Shown: positions 41,162-49,601 of the stretch, one piece after another
Position numbering within the stretch: position 1 is the stretch's first letter
How the letters are laid out: every line of letters starts with the position of its first letter
Assembly: GCF_000184685.1 (NCBI RefSeq)
Contig: NC_014830.1
Coordinates: 248,001-312,000 of the forward strand
DNA from: Intrasporangium calvum DSM 43043
Lineage (GTDB): Bacteria; Actinomycetota; Actinomycetes; Actinomycetales; Dermatophilaceae
Reading direction: 5' to 3'
Length of the DNA stretch: 64,000 nt
The notes under the pieces: generated by a model
Told to the model about the DNA's origin: nothing
Database searches by the model: none
The model's input: only the letters and a program-made list of their open reading frames with translations
Position numbers and translations under genes: made by a program

Positions 41162-43032
41162 CGACTGAGCCATCCCTCCGGGCCCGGGTCAAGGTCCGGG
41201 CTCCCGAGCTCGTCGGCCGCGGCTGGCTCAACACCGGCGGACGGGCCTTGTCGCTGGCCGACTTCCGGGGTCGCGTCCTCGTTCTCGACTTCTGGACCTT
41301 CTGCTGTGTCAACTGCCTCCACGTCCTCGACGAGCTGCGTCCGGTCGAGGCGCAGTACCCTGACGCGCTGACGATCGTCGGGGTGCACTCGCCCAAGTTC
41401 GAGCACGAGGCCGACCCGGACGCACTCGCCGCGGCGGTCGAGCGCTACGCCGTCCACCATCCCGTCCTCGACGACCCCGAGCTCGTCACGTGGCGCGCCT
41501 ACACGGCTCGCGCCTGGCCGACCCTCGTCGTCGTCGACCCCGAGGGCTACGTCGTCGCGTCGATGTCCGGCGAGGGGCACGGCCCCGGTCTGGCCGCCCT
41601 CGTGGGCGAGCTCATCGAGGAGCATGCGGCCAAGGGCACGCTCCAGCCGGGAGGCGACCCCTTCGTCCCGCCGCCCGCGCCCGACACGGCCCTCCGTTTC
41701 CCGGGCAAGGTCGTGGCCCTCGACGACGGATCCTTCGTCGTGTCCGACACGGCCAACCACCAGGTCGTCCACCTCGAGGCCGATCTTGAGACGGAGCGCC
41801 GGCGCTGGGGCGGTCCCGGTGTCCTCAACGAGCCCCAGGGACTCGTCCTCGCCACGTCCAAGGTGCGCGACCAGTACGGCGTCGACCTCGTCGTCGCCGA
41901 CTCGGTGAACCATCAGGTCAAGGGAATCCGGTTCTCGGACGGCACGATCCACCCGCTGGTCGGCACGGGACGACAGCTGCGCCAGCGTCGCGGGGGCGCA
42001 CCCGCGCGGCAGCAGGACCTCTCGACGCCGTGGGACCTCGCATGGCTCGATGGTCGGCTCATCATCGCCATGGCCGGCACCCACCAGCTCTGGGCGTGGT
42101 CGCCTGCCGGCCCGCCCGAGACGGCACCCACTCCGGGTGGGACGGTCGAGGTCATCGCCGGCACGACCAACGAGGGCCTGCGGGACGGTCCGGGCGCACA
42201 GGCCTGGTTCGCCCAGCCGTCAGGGCTGTGCACCTCCGCCGACGGGCGGCGCGTGTGGGTCGCCGACAGCGAGACGTCCGCCCTGCGATCCGTCGCGATC
42301 GACGACACCGGCGGCCTCACCGTCCAGACCCACGTGGGAACGGGCCTGTTCGACTTCGGCCACCGTGACGGACCCGCAGCCCAGGCCCTCCTGCAACACC
42401 CACTCGGCGTCACCGAGCTCCCCGACGGGTCGGTCGCCGTCAGCGACACCTACAACGGGGCGATCCGCCGCTACGACCCGGTCACCGGGGAGGTCACCAC
42501 CCTGGCCCGCGACCTGGCCGAGCCGAGCGACGCGGTGGTCGAGGGTGATCCCGAGAGCGGCCGGACCCGCCTCGTCGTCGTCGAGTCGGCTGCCCACCGG
42601 CTCACCCGGATCGCCCTTCCCGAGGACGCCCAGCGGGTCGACGGCCCGGCCCGCCGGACCCAACGGCCGGCGACCGAGCTCGCCCCCGGGGAGGTGCGAC
42701 TCGAGGTCACCTTCGTGCCGCCCAAGGGCCAGAAGCTCGACGACCGGTGGGGCGATCCCACCGTGCTCGACGTGTCCGCCTCCCCCGAGGGCCTCCTCCT
42801 CGACGGAGGCGGCAGGACACGGGGGCTGCGCCGCACCCTCACCCTGGCGAGCGGCATCCGGACGGGCACGCTGCACGTGTCGGTGCAGGCGGCGGCCTGC
42901 GACGGGGACCCAGAGACGGATGACCTGCCCGAGCACGCGGCCTGCCACCTGTTCCAGCAGGACTGGGGCATCCCGCTCACGCTCGTGGCCGACGGGCCGA
43001 CTGAGCTGACGCTGGACCTCCGAGGAGCGTGA
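41158..43032 (+). CDS. thioredoxin-like domain plus NHL-repeat protein
   Basis: 624 residues, GTG start overlapping the nitrilase stop (GTGA). Residues about 10-160 form a TlpA/thioredoxin-like domain with the CxxC motif in DFWTFCCVNCLHVLDEL. Next is an NHL beta-propeller (PGKVVALDDGSFVVSDTANH, VVADSVNHQVKGI, VAVSDTYNGAIRRYD). A final beta-sandwich-like domain of about 120 residues contains an extra Cys pair. The layout matches NHLRC2-like proteins. No signal peptide is visible, so it is probably cytoplasmic. The redox partner is unknown. Confidence 0.88.
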   Translation: MTTEPSLRARVKVRAPELVGRGWLNTGGRALSLADFRGRVLVLDFWTFCCVNCLHVLDELRPVEAQYPDALTIVGVHSPKFEHEADPDALAAAVERYAVHHPVLDDPELVTWRAYTARAWPTLVVVDPEGYVVASMSGEGHGPGLAALVGELIEEHAAKGTLQPGGDPFVPPPAPDTALRFPGKVVALDDGSFVVSDTANHQVVHLEADLETERRRWGGPGVLNEPQGLVLATSKVRDQYGVDLVVADSVNHQVKGIRFSDGTIHPLVGTGRQLRQRRGGAPARQQDLSTPWDLAWLDGRLIIAMAGTHQLWAWSPAGPPETAPTPGGTVEVIAGTTNEGLRDGPGAQAWFAQPSGLCTSADGRRVWVADSETSALRSVAIDDTGGLTVQTHVGTGLFDFGHRDGPAAQALLQHPLGVTELPDGSVAVSDTYNGAIRRYDPVTGEVTTLARDLAEPSDAVVEGDPESGRTRLVVVESAAHRLTRIALPEDAQRVDGPARRTQRPATELAPGEVRLEVTFVPPKGQKLDDRWGDPTVLDVSASPEGLLLDGGGRTRGLRRTLTLASGIRTGTLHVSVQAAACDGDPETDDLPEHAACHLFQQDWGIPLTLVADGPTELTLDLRGA

Positions 43033-43251
43033 GGAGCCCGAGGTCGAGCGTGGATGGGAGGCGGGACTTCGCGACGCGTTCACCGAACTCGTCCCGGACC
43101 CCGTCGGCTCCGCCGTCATCGCCGCCGCCCACCAGCACGCCGAGGAAGGCCTGCCCGGGCGACGGCGCTCGCCCTGTGGGTGTCGGCGGGTTTGCTCGCG
43201 GTTGCGGTGATTCTCGGCTTGACGCGTGTGATCTTCGGCCGTCGCGGGTAA
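43029..43251 (+). pseudogene. small single-helix membrane protein, apparently frameshifted
   Basis: One frame gives an acidic N-terminus (EEPEVERGWEAGLRDAF, then TELVPDPVGSAVIAAAHQHA) from about 43031. Near 43150-43165 the sense switches to another frame with TALALWVSAGLLAVAVILGL and a basic tail ending RRG at 43251. A GTG overlapping the previous stop (43029) would be the natural start, but reaching the acidic frame from it needs a further shift. It is either decayed or affected by a sequence error. Intact, it would be an about 75-residue protein with a C-terminal helix. Confidence 0.4.
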
Positions 43252-43307
43252 GTGAGGTCCGAGGCGGGCGCGTGGCCCGCCCGAGAAGGCACGGAGAAGG
43301 AGACGAC

Positions 43308-43589
43308 ATGGGTATCGGACTCGGTATCACGTTGCTGGTTCTCGGGGCGATCCTGACGTTCACCGGACTCGACGAGAACATCCTCAACTACAACCTCGAC
43401 ACCGTGGGGATCATCCTCATGGTGGGTGGCGCACTCGCCCTCATCATGGGCATCATCCAGAACGCCCAGCGCACGCGGCACACCACGGTCACCGAGCACC
43501 GCGGAGCGCCCGAGGTCGTCGAGCGTCGCGGCCCGGACGTCGTCGAGCGTCGCGACGAGATCATCGACCGCCGGGACGAGCGGTACTGA
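43308..43589 (+). CDS. DUF6458-like small membrane protein
   Basis: 93 residues from the ATG at 43308, with AAGGAG upstream. Two hydrophobic segments (GIGLGITLLVLGAILTFTGL and TVGIILMVGGALALIMGII) precede a charged tail with a degenerate repeat (EVVERRGPDVVERRDEIIDR). The glycine-spaced start MGIGLGI is typical of the DUF6458 family, which is common in actinomycetes and has no known function. A strong hairpin follows. Confidence 0.85.
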   Translation: MGIGLGITLLVLGAILTFTGLDENILNYNLDTVGIILMVGGALALIMGIIQNAQRTRHTTVTEHRGAPEVVERRGPDVVERRDEIIDRRDERY

Positions 43590-43621
43590 TCCCTCCCTCA
43601 TCAGGTTCCTCCCACGGACCC

Positions 43622-43667
43622 ACGAAGGCGGGTTGGGCGCAAAGTGACGCGCCCGACCCGCCTTCGT
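43622..43667 (+). terminator. long hairpin terminator after DUF6458-like gene
   Basis: Arms ACGAAGGCGGGTTGGGCGC and GCGCCCGACCCGCCTTCGT pair over 19 bp with a single G-U wobble, around an 8-nt loop. There is no T-run, as is usual in such high-GC genomes. Confidence 0.75.
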
Positions 43668-43681
43668 AGTTCCATGGGAGA

Positions 43682-45070
43682 GTGACGACCCGTTCCACGA
43701 CGGCCTCACCCGACCCGGCCGCGCAGGCTGCCGCGGCGACCCCCGCGCACCGGGATCGCTGGGTCGACGCCCTGCGGGCCGGCTCCCTGCTCGTGGTGGT
43801 CCTCGGTCACTGGCTCATGGTGGGTCTCACGCCGGGGGGCGAGATCACCAACGCGCTCACCGAGGTGCCCGCCCTGCAGCCGCTGACGTGGTTCCTCCAG
43901 GTCATGCCGATCTTCTTCCTCGTCGGTGGCGTGGCTCACTCGTACGCGCTGGAGTCGCTCGACCGCCGCGTGGCGCCGGGTACGCCGGGCCGCTACGCGA
44001 CGTTCTTCCGGGGCCGGGCGGTGCGCCTCCTTCGTCCGACGCTCGCGTTCCTCGCGCTCTGGGTCGCGCTCGGTGTCGTCGCCCACGTGACCGGACTGAC
44101 GGCGCGGCCGGGGACCGTCGGGCGGTTCGCCCGCGATGCCCTCGTTGGCGTGCCGCAGCTGCTGTGGTTCGTCGGCATCTACCTGGGGGCGTGCGCGCTC
44201 GCTCCGGTGATGCGGACGTTCCATGAACGATGGGGGCCGTATGCCGCTGGGCTCCTCGCCGGGGCGGCTGTCCTCGTGGACGTGGTCCGGTTCAATGCGG
44301 TGGGGCTCGCCGGCAACCTCAACTTCGCCCTGGTGTGGCTCGCCTTCCACCAGCTCGGGTTCCTGTGGCGGGACGACCGGCTCACCCCTCGCGTCGGATG
44401 GTTGATGGTCGTGGCCGGCTACGCCGGGATGCTGGTCGCCGTGACCGTCGGCCCCTACCCGACGTCGATGGTGGGCCTCCCGGGCGAGCCGGTCTCCAAC
44501 ATGGCCCCGCCGACCGTGGCCCTGCTCGCCCAGGGGATCGGCATCTGCGGCCTCGCCGTGGTGGCCCGGCCTGTGATGAACCGGGTCCTCCGGCGCCCCC
44601 GTGCGTGGCTGGTCGTGGTCCGGGCCGCGCCGTTCGCGATGACCGCCTTCCTGTGGCACCTCACGGCGCTCATGGTCGTCCTCGTCACCTTGTGGGCGCT
44701 GGGGGTCGAGCAGCCGGCGGTGGCGTCGTGGAGGTGGTGGTTGACGAGGCCGCTGCTCTTCGCGGTGCTCCTCGTCGTCACGGCTGTCGTCGTGGCGGTG
44801 TTCGTCCGTTTCGACCGGGGGCCCCGTACCGCGTCGGACGTCCCGACGACGGCAGCTCGTCGCTCCGATGTCGCGGCGGCGCTGTCGGCGGTCCTGGTCT
44901 TCTTCGGGATCCTGATGGTCTCGATCGTCGGGGTCGACGTTCTCGGCAGCCGACCCGTCTTCTTCCTCCTGGGGGAGGTCACTCCGGTCGTGGGCCTCGG
45001 GGTGCTCGCTGCCGGTTTGGCCGTGCTGCCAGGAGCCAGCCGCGCCTGGTGGCACCGCGCCGCTGGCTGA
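43682..45070 (+). CDS. acyltransferase 3 family integral membrane protein
   Basis: 462 residues, GTG start, about 11 membrane segments. The N-terminus has RDRWVDALRAGSLLVVVLGHW with the catalytic-type His, followed by FLQVMPIFFLVGGVAHSYAL, as in AT3 enzymes that O-acetylate or O-acylate envelope sugars and lipids. No periplasmic SGNH domain is attached. The substrate is unknown. One full-length dispersed-repeat copy (44236-44254) is read in frame as GPYAAGLLA between two helices. Confidence 0.88.
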   Translation: MTTRSTTASPDPAAQAAAATPAHRDRWVDALRAGSLLVVVLGHWLMVGLTPGGEITNALTEVPALQPLTWFLQVMPIFFLVGGVAHSYALESLDRRVAPGTPGRYATFFRGRAVRLLRPTLAFLALWVALGVVAHVTGLTARPGTVGRFARDALVGVPQLLWFVGIYLGACALAPVMRTFHERWGPYAAGLLAGAAVLVDVVRFNAVGLAGNLNFALVWLAFHQLGFLWRDDRLTPRVGWLMVVAGYAGMLVAVTVGPYPTSMVGLPGEPVSNMAPPTVALLAQGIGICGLAVVARPVMNRVLRRPRAWLVVVRAAPFAMTAFLWHLTALMVVLVTLWALGVEQPAVASWRWWLTRPLLFAVLLVVTAVVVAVFVRFDRGPRTASDVPTTAARRSDVAAALSAVLVFFGILMVSIVGVDVLGSRPVFFLLGEVTPVVGLGVLAAGLAVLPGASRAWWHRAAG

Positions 45071-45076
45071 CCGGTC

Positions 45077-46081
45077 TCAGTCCAGCTTGCGCTGGTAGGC
45101 CGGACTCAGCTCGACGACGTGGAAGCCGAGCGCCTCGTTGATGCTGACCATCCAGGAGTTGGTGCCGTCGTTGCCGGTGACGACCCGGCGGCGCTCGGGG
45201 TGGTCAGCCTGCAGCCTTCGGAGGTTCTCCACCTTGATCGCCATTCCGAGGCGGCGGCCACGGTGCTCGCGGTGGACGTAGGTGCCCCACTGGAACACGG
45301 TGGTCGGTGCACCGGCCGGCAGCACGAGGTCCGAGTAGCCCACGACCTCTCCGGCGGCACCCAGGGCGACCGTCGTGAGCCGGGTCCGGGCCATCTGCCG
45401 TTCCACGCCGAGGTGCTCCCGGTAGCGGCCGGGACTCATCGACTCGGGCTCGTACTCGATCTCCCCGGTAGGGGCGTCGACGATGAGCTGGTTCATCACC
45501 TCGCACAGGGACGGCTGGAGCGCCTCCGGCACTCCGTTGACATAGGTCTCGAGCCGGTAGTCGCCGGCCCACCTGGGCCGGCTCGCGGAGTCCAGGTGCT
45601 GCAGCTGGGAGTCGGGAACGGGAAGATCGAGGTGGCGGACGACCTCGGTGTTGCTCAGGGTGTAGCCGTGGCGCTCGACGAAGCGCCGGTACCCGTGCTC
45701 CGGCTCGTCGACCGGAACCATGAACTCGGTGACGAGCGAGGTACGGCGGGCATCCTTGGCCCGCTCCACCACGCGGTCCATGAGCGCGGAGCCGTGGCCG
45801 CGGCGGCGGTGCTCAGGGTGCACGTGGAGGTCGCACCACGCGAGCCAGGTGTTGTCCTCCATGGGCAGGTAGAGCATGGCGAGGCCGGTGACCTCACCGT
45901 CGTGCTCGGCGACCCAGATCTCCTTCGGCTCGGCCTGGTCCTCGTGCCGCCAGTCGACGACGGTCTCCTCGAACGACGGCGGCTCGTACCACGGTCGGCC
46001 GACCGCCCGGCTCGCGGTGAGCGCCTGGTGGGCCTGCCGGGTGAGGCGGTCGTCGTTGACATCCAGCTGAACGGTGCCCAT
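45077..46081 (-). CDS. double-domain GNAT N-acetyltransferase
   Basis: 334 residues from the ATG at 46081, marked by TACCGT 7 nt upstream (46089-46094). Two GNAT modules are visible. The first has LAWCDLHVHPEHRRRGHGSA, with the acetyl-CoA pyrophosphate loop RRRGHG. The second has FQWGTYVHREHRGRRLGMAI, with HRGRRLG. Tandem GNAT proteins in actinomycetes include MshD-like enzymes, but this one lacks clear MshD features, so the acceptor is unknown. It converges with the acyltransferase gene with 6 bp between the stops. Confidence 0.88.
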   Translation of the reverse strand: MGTVQLDVNDDRLTRQAHQALTASRAVGRPWYEPPSFEETVVDWRHEDQAEPKEIWVAEHDGEVTGLAMLYLPMEDNTWLAWCDLHVHPEHRRRGHGSALMDRVVERAKDARRTSLVTEFMVPVDEPEHGYRRFVERHGYTLSNTEVVRHLDLPVPDSQLQHLDSASRPRWAGDYRLETYVNGVPEALQPSLCEVMNQLIVDAPTGEIEYEPESMSPGRYREHLGVERQMARTRLTTVALGAAGEVVGYSDLVLPAGAPTTVFQWGTYVHREHRGRRLGMAIKVENLRRLQADHPERRRVVTGNDGTNSWMVSINEALGFHVVELSPAYQRKLD

Positions 46082-46139
46082 GGACACGACGGTAGGCAGG
46101 TGCCCGAGGCGGGTGCCACCGAGTTTCCGCCGGCCCTCG

Positions 46140-46222
46140 TCGAAAGAGCAGTTCGTGACACGCCTCCCACATCGAAAGAGCAGTTCGTGACACCGCGGGT
46201 GTCACGAACTGCTCTTTCGATG
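46140..46222. repeat. GAAAGAGCAGTTCG repeat with perfect hairpin
   Basis: Two direct copies of TCGAAAGAGCAGTTCGTGAC begin at 46140 and 46172. The second pairs perfectly with an inverted copy ending at 46222 (24-bp stem, loop CGCGG). It ends 3 bp beyond the stop codon of the large acyl-CoA dehydrogenase gene and should terminate it. The sequence differs from the 248-349 array by C to G at one core position plus GACAC for the C-run. Confidence 0.88.
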
Positions 46223-46225
46223 GTG

Positions 46226-48088
46226 TCAGAAGGCCGACTCGGGCACGTCCATCAGGTCGTTGTCGATGCTCTCGGCGATGGCCCGCTCCGCGGCGAGCTT
46301 CGGCAGGACGTTCTTCGCATAGAAGGACGCGGCGGCCACCTTTCCCCGGTAGAAGTCGGCGTCCCTGCCCGTGGCGCCCGCGTCAAGGGCGGCCTGGGCG
46401 ATGGCGGCCTGGCGGAGGAGGAGCCAGCCGACGATGAGGTCACCGGCGCTGAGGAGCAGTCGCGACGTGTTCTGGCCCACCTTGTAGAGGTTGGTGATCT
46501 CGCCGCCGACGCGCGGGTCGCTCTTCATCAGGTCGTTGATCATGTGACCGACGATGGCCTGGACGTCCTCGAGGGCCTTGCCGAGGAGCTCGCGCTCGGT
46601 GTCGAGCGAGCCACCGAGGTCCTTGGCGAACTCCTGGATCTGACCGGCGACGTGCTGGAGGGCCTGGCCCTTGTCCCGGACGATCTTGCGGAAGAAGAAG
46701 TCGAGCCCCTGGATCGCCGTCGTGCCCTCGTAGAGGGTGTCGATCTTGGCGTCCCGGACGTACTGCTCGATCGGGTAGTCCTGCAGGAAGCCGGAGCCGC
46801 CGAGGGTCTGCAGCGACTCGGTGCCGAGCAGGACCCAGGCCCGTTCCGACCCCAGGCCCTTGACGATCGGCAGGAGCAGATCGCTCACCCGGCTGGCGAG
46901 CTCGGCGTCGGAGCCCTTCTCGACCGCGACGGTACGGTTTCCGTTCTGGGCCTGGGCGACCGTGTCGAGCTGGGTCGCCGTGTACAGGACGAGCGCGCGC
47001 AGCCCCTCGGCGTAGGACTTCTGGAGCATGAGCGAGCGGCGGACGTCGGGGTGGTGGGTGATCGTGACGCGCGGAGCGGTCTTGTCGGTCATCTGCGTCA
47101 GGTCCGCGCCCTGGACGCGCTGCTTGGCGTACTCGAGCGCGTTGAGGTAGCCGGTGGAGAGGGTGGCGATGGCCTTGGTCCCGACGAACATGCGCGCGTT
47201 CTCGATGACGTGGAACATCTGGGCGATGCCGTCATGGACGTCGCCGAGGAGCGTGCCGACGGCTGGCTCCTTGTCTCCGAAGGTCACCTCGCACGTGGTG
47301 CTGACCTTGAGCCCCATCTTGTGCTCGACGTTCGTGACATAGGCGCCGTTGCGCTCACCCAGCTCACCCGTCTCGAGGTCGACGTGGAACTTCGGCACGA
47401 TGAAGAGCGAGAGCCCCTTGGTCCCGGGGCCGGCACCCTCCGGCCGGGCGAGGACGAAGTGGACGATGTTGTCGACGAGGTCGGACTCCGCCGACGTGAT
47501 GAAGCGCTTCACGCCCTCGATGTGCCACGTGCCGTCGGGCTGCTGGATCGCCTTGGTCCGTCCGGCGCCGACGTCCGAGCCGGCGTCCGGCTCGGTGAGG
47601 ACCATGGTCGTGTGCCAGGCCTTGTCGACGATGTGCTTGGCCAGCTTCTTCTGGTCGTCGGTGCCCAGGTGGTAGAGCAGGTTCGCGAACGAGTAGCTCG
47701 CGGTGTACATGTGCACGGCGGGGTTGGCGCCGCAGACCATCTCGGCGGTCGCCCAGCGCAGTGACGGTGGGATGACCATGCCGCCGAGCTCGGCCGGGAC
47801 GTCGAGGTTGCCCCAGTCGCCGTCGACGTAGGCCTTGAACGACTTGTGGAAGGACTCGGGCATCGTCACCGAGTGGGTGGCCGGGTCATAGACGGGCGGG
47901 TTGCGGTCGGAGTCGAGCAGGCTCTCGGCGAGCTCGTTCTCGGAGAGGCGGGCCACCTCGCGCAGGATGTCCTTGGCGGCGTCCACGTCGACGTCGCTGT
48001 AGAGGCCCTGTCCGAGGATCTCGCCTCGGCCGAGCACCTCGAAGAGGTTGAACTCGAGGTCGCGTACGTTGCTCTTGTAGTGGCCCAT
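46226..48088 (-). CDS. acyl-CoA dehydrogenase, large (620-residue) type
   Basis: 620 residues from the ATG at 48088, with GGAGG upstream. The start ([20 protein letters not shown]) is typical of this subclass. Motifs are [36 protein letters not shown] and [20 protein letters not shown] followed by [17 protein letters not shown]-terminal extension of about 150 residues follows, as in DmdC/FadE5-like enzymes of long-chain or broad-range acyl-CoA oxidation. No neighbouring electron transfer flavoprotein genes are present. A possible TetR site lies upstream. Confidence 0.93.
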   Translation of the reverse strand: MGHYKSNVRDLEFNLFEVLGRGEILGQGLYSDVDVDAAKDILREVARLSENELAESLLDSDRNPPVYDPATHSVTMPESFHKSFKAYVDGDWGNLDVPAELGGMVIPPSLRWATAEMVCGANPAVHMYTASYSFANLLYHLGTDDQKKLAKHIVDKAWHTTMVLTEPDAGSDVGAGRTKAIQQPDGTWHIEGVKRFITSAESDLVDNIVHFVLARPEGAGPGTKGLSLFIVPKFHVDLETGELGERNGAYVTNVEHKMGLKVSTTCEVTFGDKEPAVGTLLGDVHDGIAQMFHVIENARMFVGTKAIATLSTGYLNALEYAKQRVQGADLTQMTDKTAPRVTITHHPDVRRSLMLQKSYAEGLRALVLYTATQLDTVAQAQNGNRTVAVEKGSDAELASRVSDLLLPIVKGLGSERAWVLLGTESLQTLGGSGFLQDYPIEQYVRDAKIDTLYEGTTAIQGLDFFFRKIVRDKGQALQHVAGQIQEFAKDLGGSLDTERELLGKALEDVQAIVGHMINDLMKSDPRVGGEITNLYKVGQNTSRLLLSAGDLIVGWLLLRQAAIAQAALDAGATGRDADFYRGKVAAASFYAKNVLPKLAAERAIAESIDNDLMDVPESAF

Positions 48089-48143
48089 GGGGTCCTCCAC
48101 TCGCTCTCGTCAGGAAAGATGACGCCCTTCGGGCGCACGCCAA

Positions 48144-48185
48144 GTTACTGGCGGGTCACTTCCATGATGCTACTGCTCGGTAACG
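48144..48185. promoter_or_regulatory. paired TTAC-type sites upstream of acyl-CoA dehydrogenase
   Basis: TTACTGGCGGGTCA (from 48145) and, on the other strand, TTACCGAGCAGTAG (ending about 48184) lie in inverted orientation within 40 bp. Each resembles a TetR-type TTAC-N-GTA half-site pair of actinobacterial fatty-acid regulators. No regulator gene is adjacent, so this is tentative. Confidence 0.3.
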
Positions 48186-48213
48186 AATGCAAGAGGGTGT
48201 GGGGAGTCGAACA

Positions 48214-48236
48214 GCCCCCGGCTCGGCACCGGGGGC
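48214..48236 (-). terminator. hairpin after hydrolase gene
   Basis: GCCCCCGG and CCGGGGGC form an 8-bp stem with a 7-nt loop, 13 bp beyond the stop of the hydrolase gene on the minus strand, followed by TGTTCG. Confidence 0.6.
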
Positions 48237-48248
48237 GTTCCACGGGCG

Positions 48249-48881
48249 TCAGGCCTGCGTGATGGAGGCGACCCAGTCGCGCAGCTCGGCCGCCGTCTCC
48301 CCGGTGATGCCGTGGCCGCCCGGGTCGCGACGGGTGCGAGCCGTCGCGCCGGACTCGCCGGTGACGTAGTCCCAGGTGCGGTCGAGCAGCTCCCGCGGGA
48401 TGACGTGGTCCGCGTCGCCCTGCGCCACGAACACGTCTGTGCCCGCCAGGTGCCCCGGCGTCACGGGCACGCCCGCGTCGAACGGGAGGGTTCCGTAGAG
48501 GATGGCCGCACCGGCGAAGCGCTGCGGGTCCGCGAGGAGGAGCCCCCCGGCGAACGCGGCGCCACCGCTGAAACCGACGAGCACGACGGGCCGGCCAGCG
48601 GGGGCCACACCGTCGAGCCACTCGCGGAACCAGGCCATGGTCGCCGTCAGCGACTCGGCCACGGGTCGCCCGATGCCGCGGTTGGCGAACCAGGCGTAGC
48701 CGCCACCCTCGCCGATGGGCGCTCGCACCGCAGCGTAGGCGGGGCCGTCGGGCAGATGGGGAGCGATCGAGAGGATGGAGCGCTCATCCGCTCCACGGCC
48801 GTGCAGGAGGACGACCAGGGGCGCGGCCGGGTCCTCGGACCCGGCCCACGCCACCTGCGCGGGACCGAAGTCCGAGCTCAC
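48249..48881 (-). CDS. phospholipase/carboxylesterase-type alpha/beta hydrolase
   Basis: 210 residues from the GTG at 48881, overlapping the upstream stop by 4 bp. Motifs: VVLLHGRGADERSILSIAPH (oxyanion loop), VLVGFSGGAAFAGGLLLADP (nucleophile elbow GFSGG), VAQGDADHVIPRELL (Asp) and GHGITGETAAELRDWV (His). This is the layout of small esterases of the YpfH/carboxylesterase family. It is coupled to the F420/NADP-reductase-like gene. The pair is divergent from a MarR gene and likely controlled by it. Confidence 0.9.
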   Translation of the reverse strand: MSSDFGPAQVAWAGSEDPAAPLVVLLHGRGADERSILSIAPHLPDGPAYAAVRAPIGEGGGYAWFANRGIGRPVAESLTATMAWFREWLDGVAPAGRPVVLVGFSGGAAFAGGLLLADPQRFAGAAILYGTLPFDAGVPVTPGHLAGTDVFVAQGDADHVIPRELLDRTWDYVTGESGATARTRRDPGGHGITGETAAELRDWVASITQA

Positions 48882-49513
48882 TGGGCTTCCGTCGGGCCGA
48901 CGAGCTTCCAGCCGCTCTGCCAGGTCCAGCCGTTGCCGGCGTTGAGCGAGATGTTGAGGAAGGCCATCTCCTCGAGGGCGCGCGCCATCCGGAGGCTGCC
49001 GGCGTCGATGACGCGGTAGCCGAGCGAACCGGCCAGCTCTGCGGCCTTGGCCTTGGCGGCGGCGTCGTCGCCGGCGATGTAGGCGTCCAGCGGCTGGCCA
49101 CCCTCGCTCGGGTTGCCGTGACGGCTCGCGAAGATCGTGTTGAAGGCCTTGATGACGGGGACGCCGGGGACGCGCTCCTGCAGCTCCTCCGCAGCGGACC
49201 GGTCGGTGGTGAACGTGTCGGTGAAGCTCTCGTTGAGCGGGTTCGTCGCGTCGATGACGACCTTGCCCTGCAGGGCGTCGCGCAGCTCGTCGGCGACGGC
49301 CGGGACCGCGAGGCCGGGGATGGCGAGGACGACGACGTCCGCGTCGCGCACGGCCTCTGCGTTGGTCGCAGCTGCGGTCGCGCCGGTCCGGCCGGCGACC
49401 TCGGCGGCGTGGGCGGCGTCGGCCGCGGACAGGGTGACCGAGTGACCGGCTGCGATTGCGGCGCCTGCGAGCGCGCCGCCGACGTTGCCGGAACCGATGA
49501 TTGCCACGTGCAT
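48878..49513 (-). CDS. NADPH-dependent F420 reductase-like oxidoreductase
   Basis: 211 residues with GAGGAG upstream. The N-terminal MHVAIIGSGNVGGALAGAAI is a dinucleotide-binding loop. VVVLAIPGLAVPAVADEL and VVIDATNPLNESFTD are typical of the F420H2:NADP oxidoreductase (Fno/NpdG) fold, and VIKAFNTIFASRHG matches the family's central motif. Substrate could be F420 or another small redox partner. It is translated together with the hydrolase and is divergent from marR. Confidence 0.88.
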   Translation of the reverse strand: MHVAIIGSGNVGGALAGAAIAAGHSVTLSAADAAHAAEVAGRTGATAAATNAEAVRDADVVVLAIPGLAVPAVADELRDALQGKVVIDATNPLNESFTDTFTTDRSAAEELQERVPGVPVIKAFNTIFASRHGNPSEGGQPLDAYIAGDDAAAKAKAAELAGSLGYRVIDAGSLRMARALEEMAFLNISLNAGNGWTWQSGWKLVGPTEAQ

Positions 49514-49534
49514 GATGTCTCCTCAGTAGATTGA

Positions 49535-49546
49535 TTGACTCGTCAA
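49535..49546. promoter_or_regulatory. palindrome TTGAC-TC-GTCAA in divergent marR promoter region
   Basis: A 12-bp inverted repeat 22 bp before the F420-reductase-like ATG (read on the minus strand), in the position of that gene's core promoter. The arms resemble typical MarR/OhrR half-sites. Confidence 0.45.
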
Positions 49547-49578
49547 CTATCTTGCACTCCGAGTGGCGGCGTGTCAAA

Positions 49579-49596
49579 TAGTTGCGTGTTAAACTA
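49579..49596. promoter_or_regulatory. MarR-type operator TAGTT-N8-AACTA overlapping marR -10
   Basis: TAGTTGCGTGTTAAACTA. Its right half contains TAAACT (49590-49595), which lies 6 nt before the marR ATG and looks like its -10 box, so binding would block marR transcription. It shares its architecture with the palindrome at 40067-40084. Confidence 0.6.
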
Positions 49597-49601
49597 CTTT
49601 C

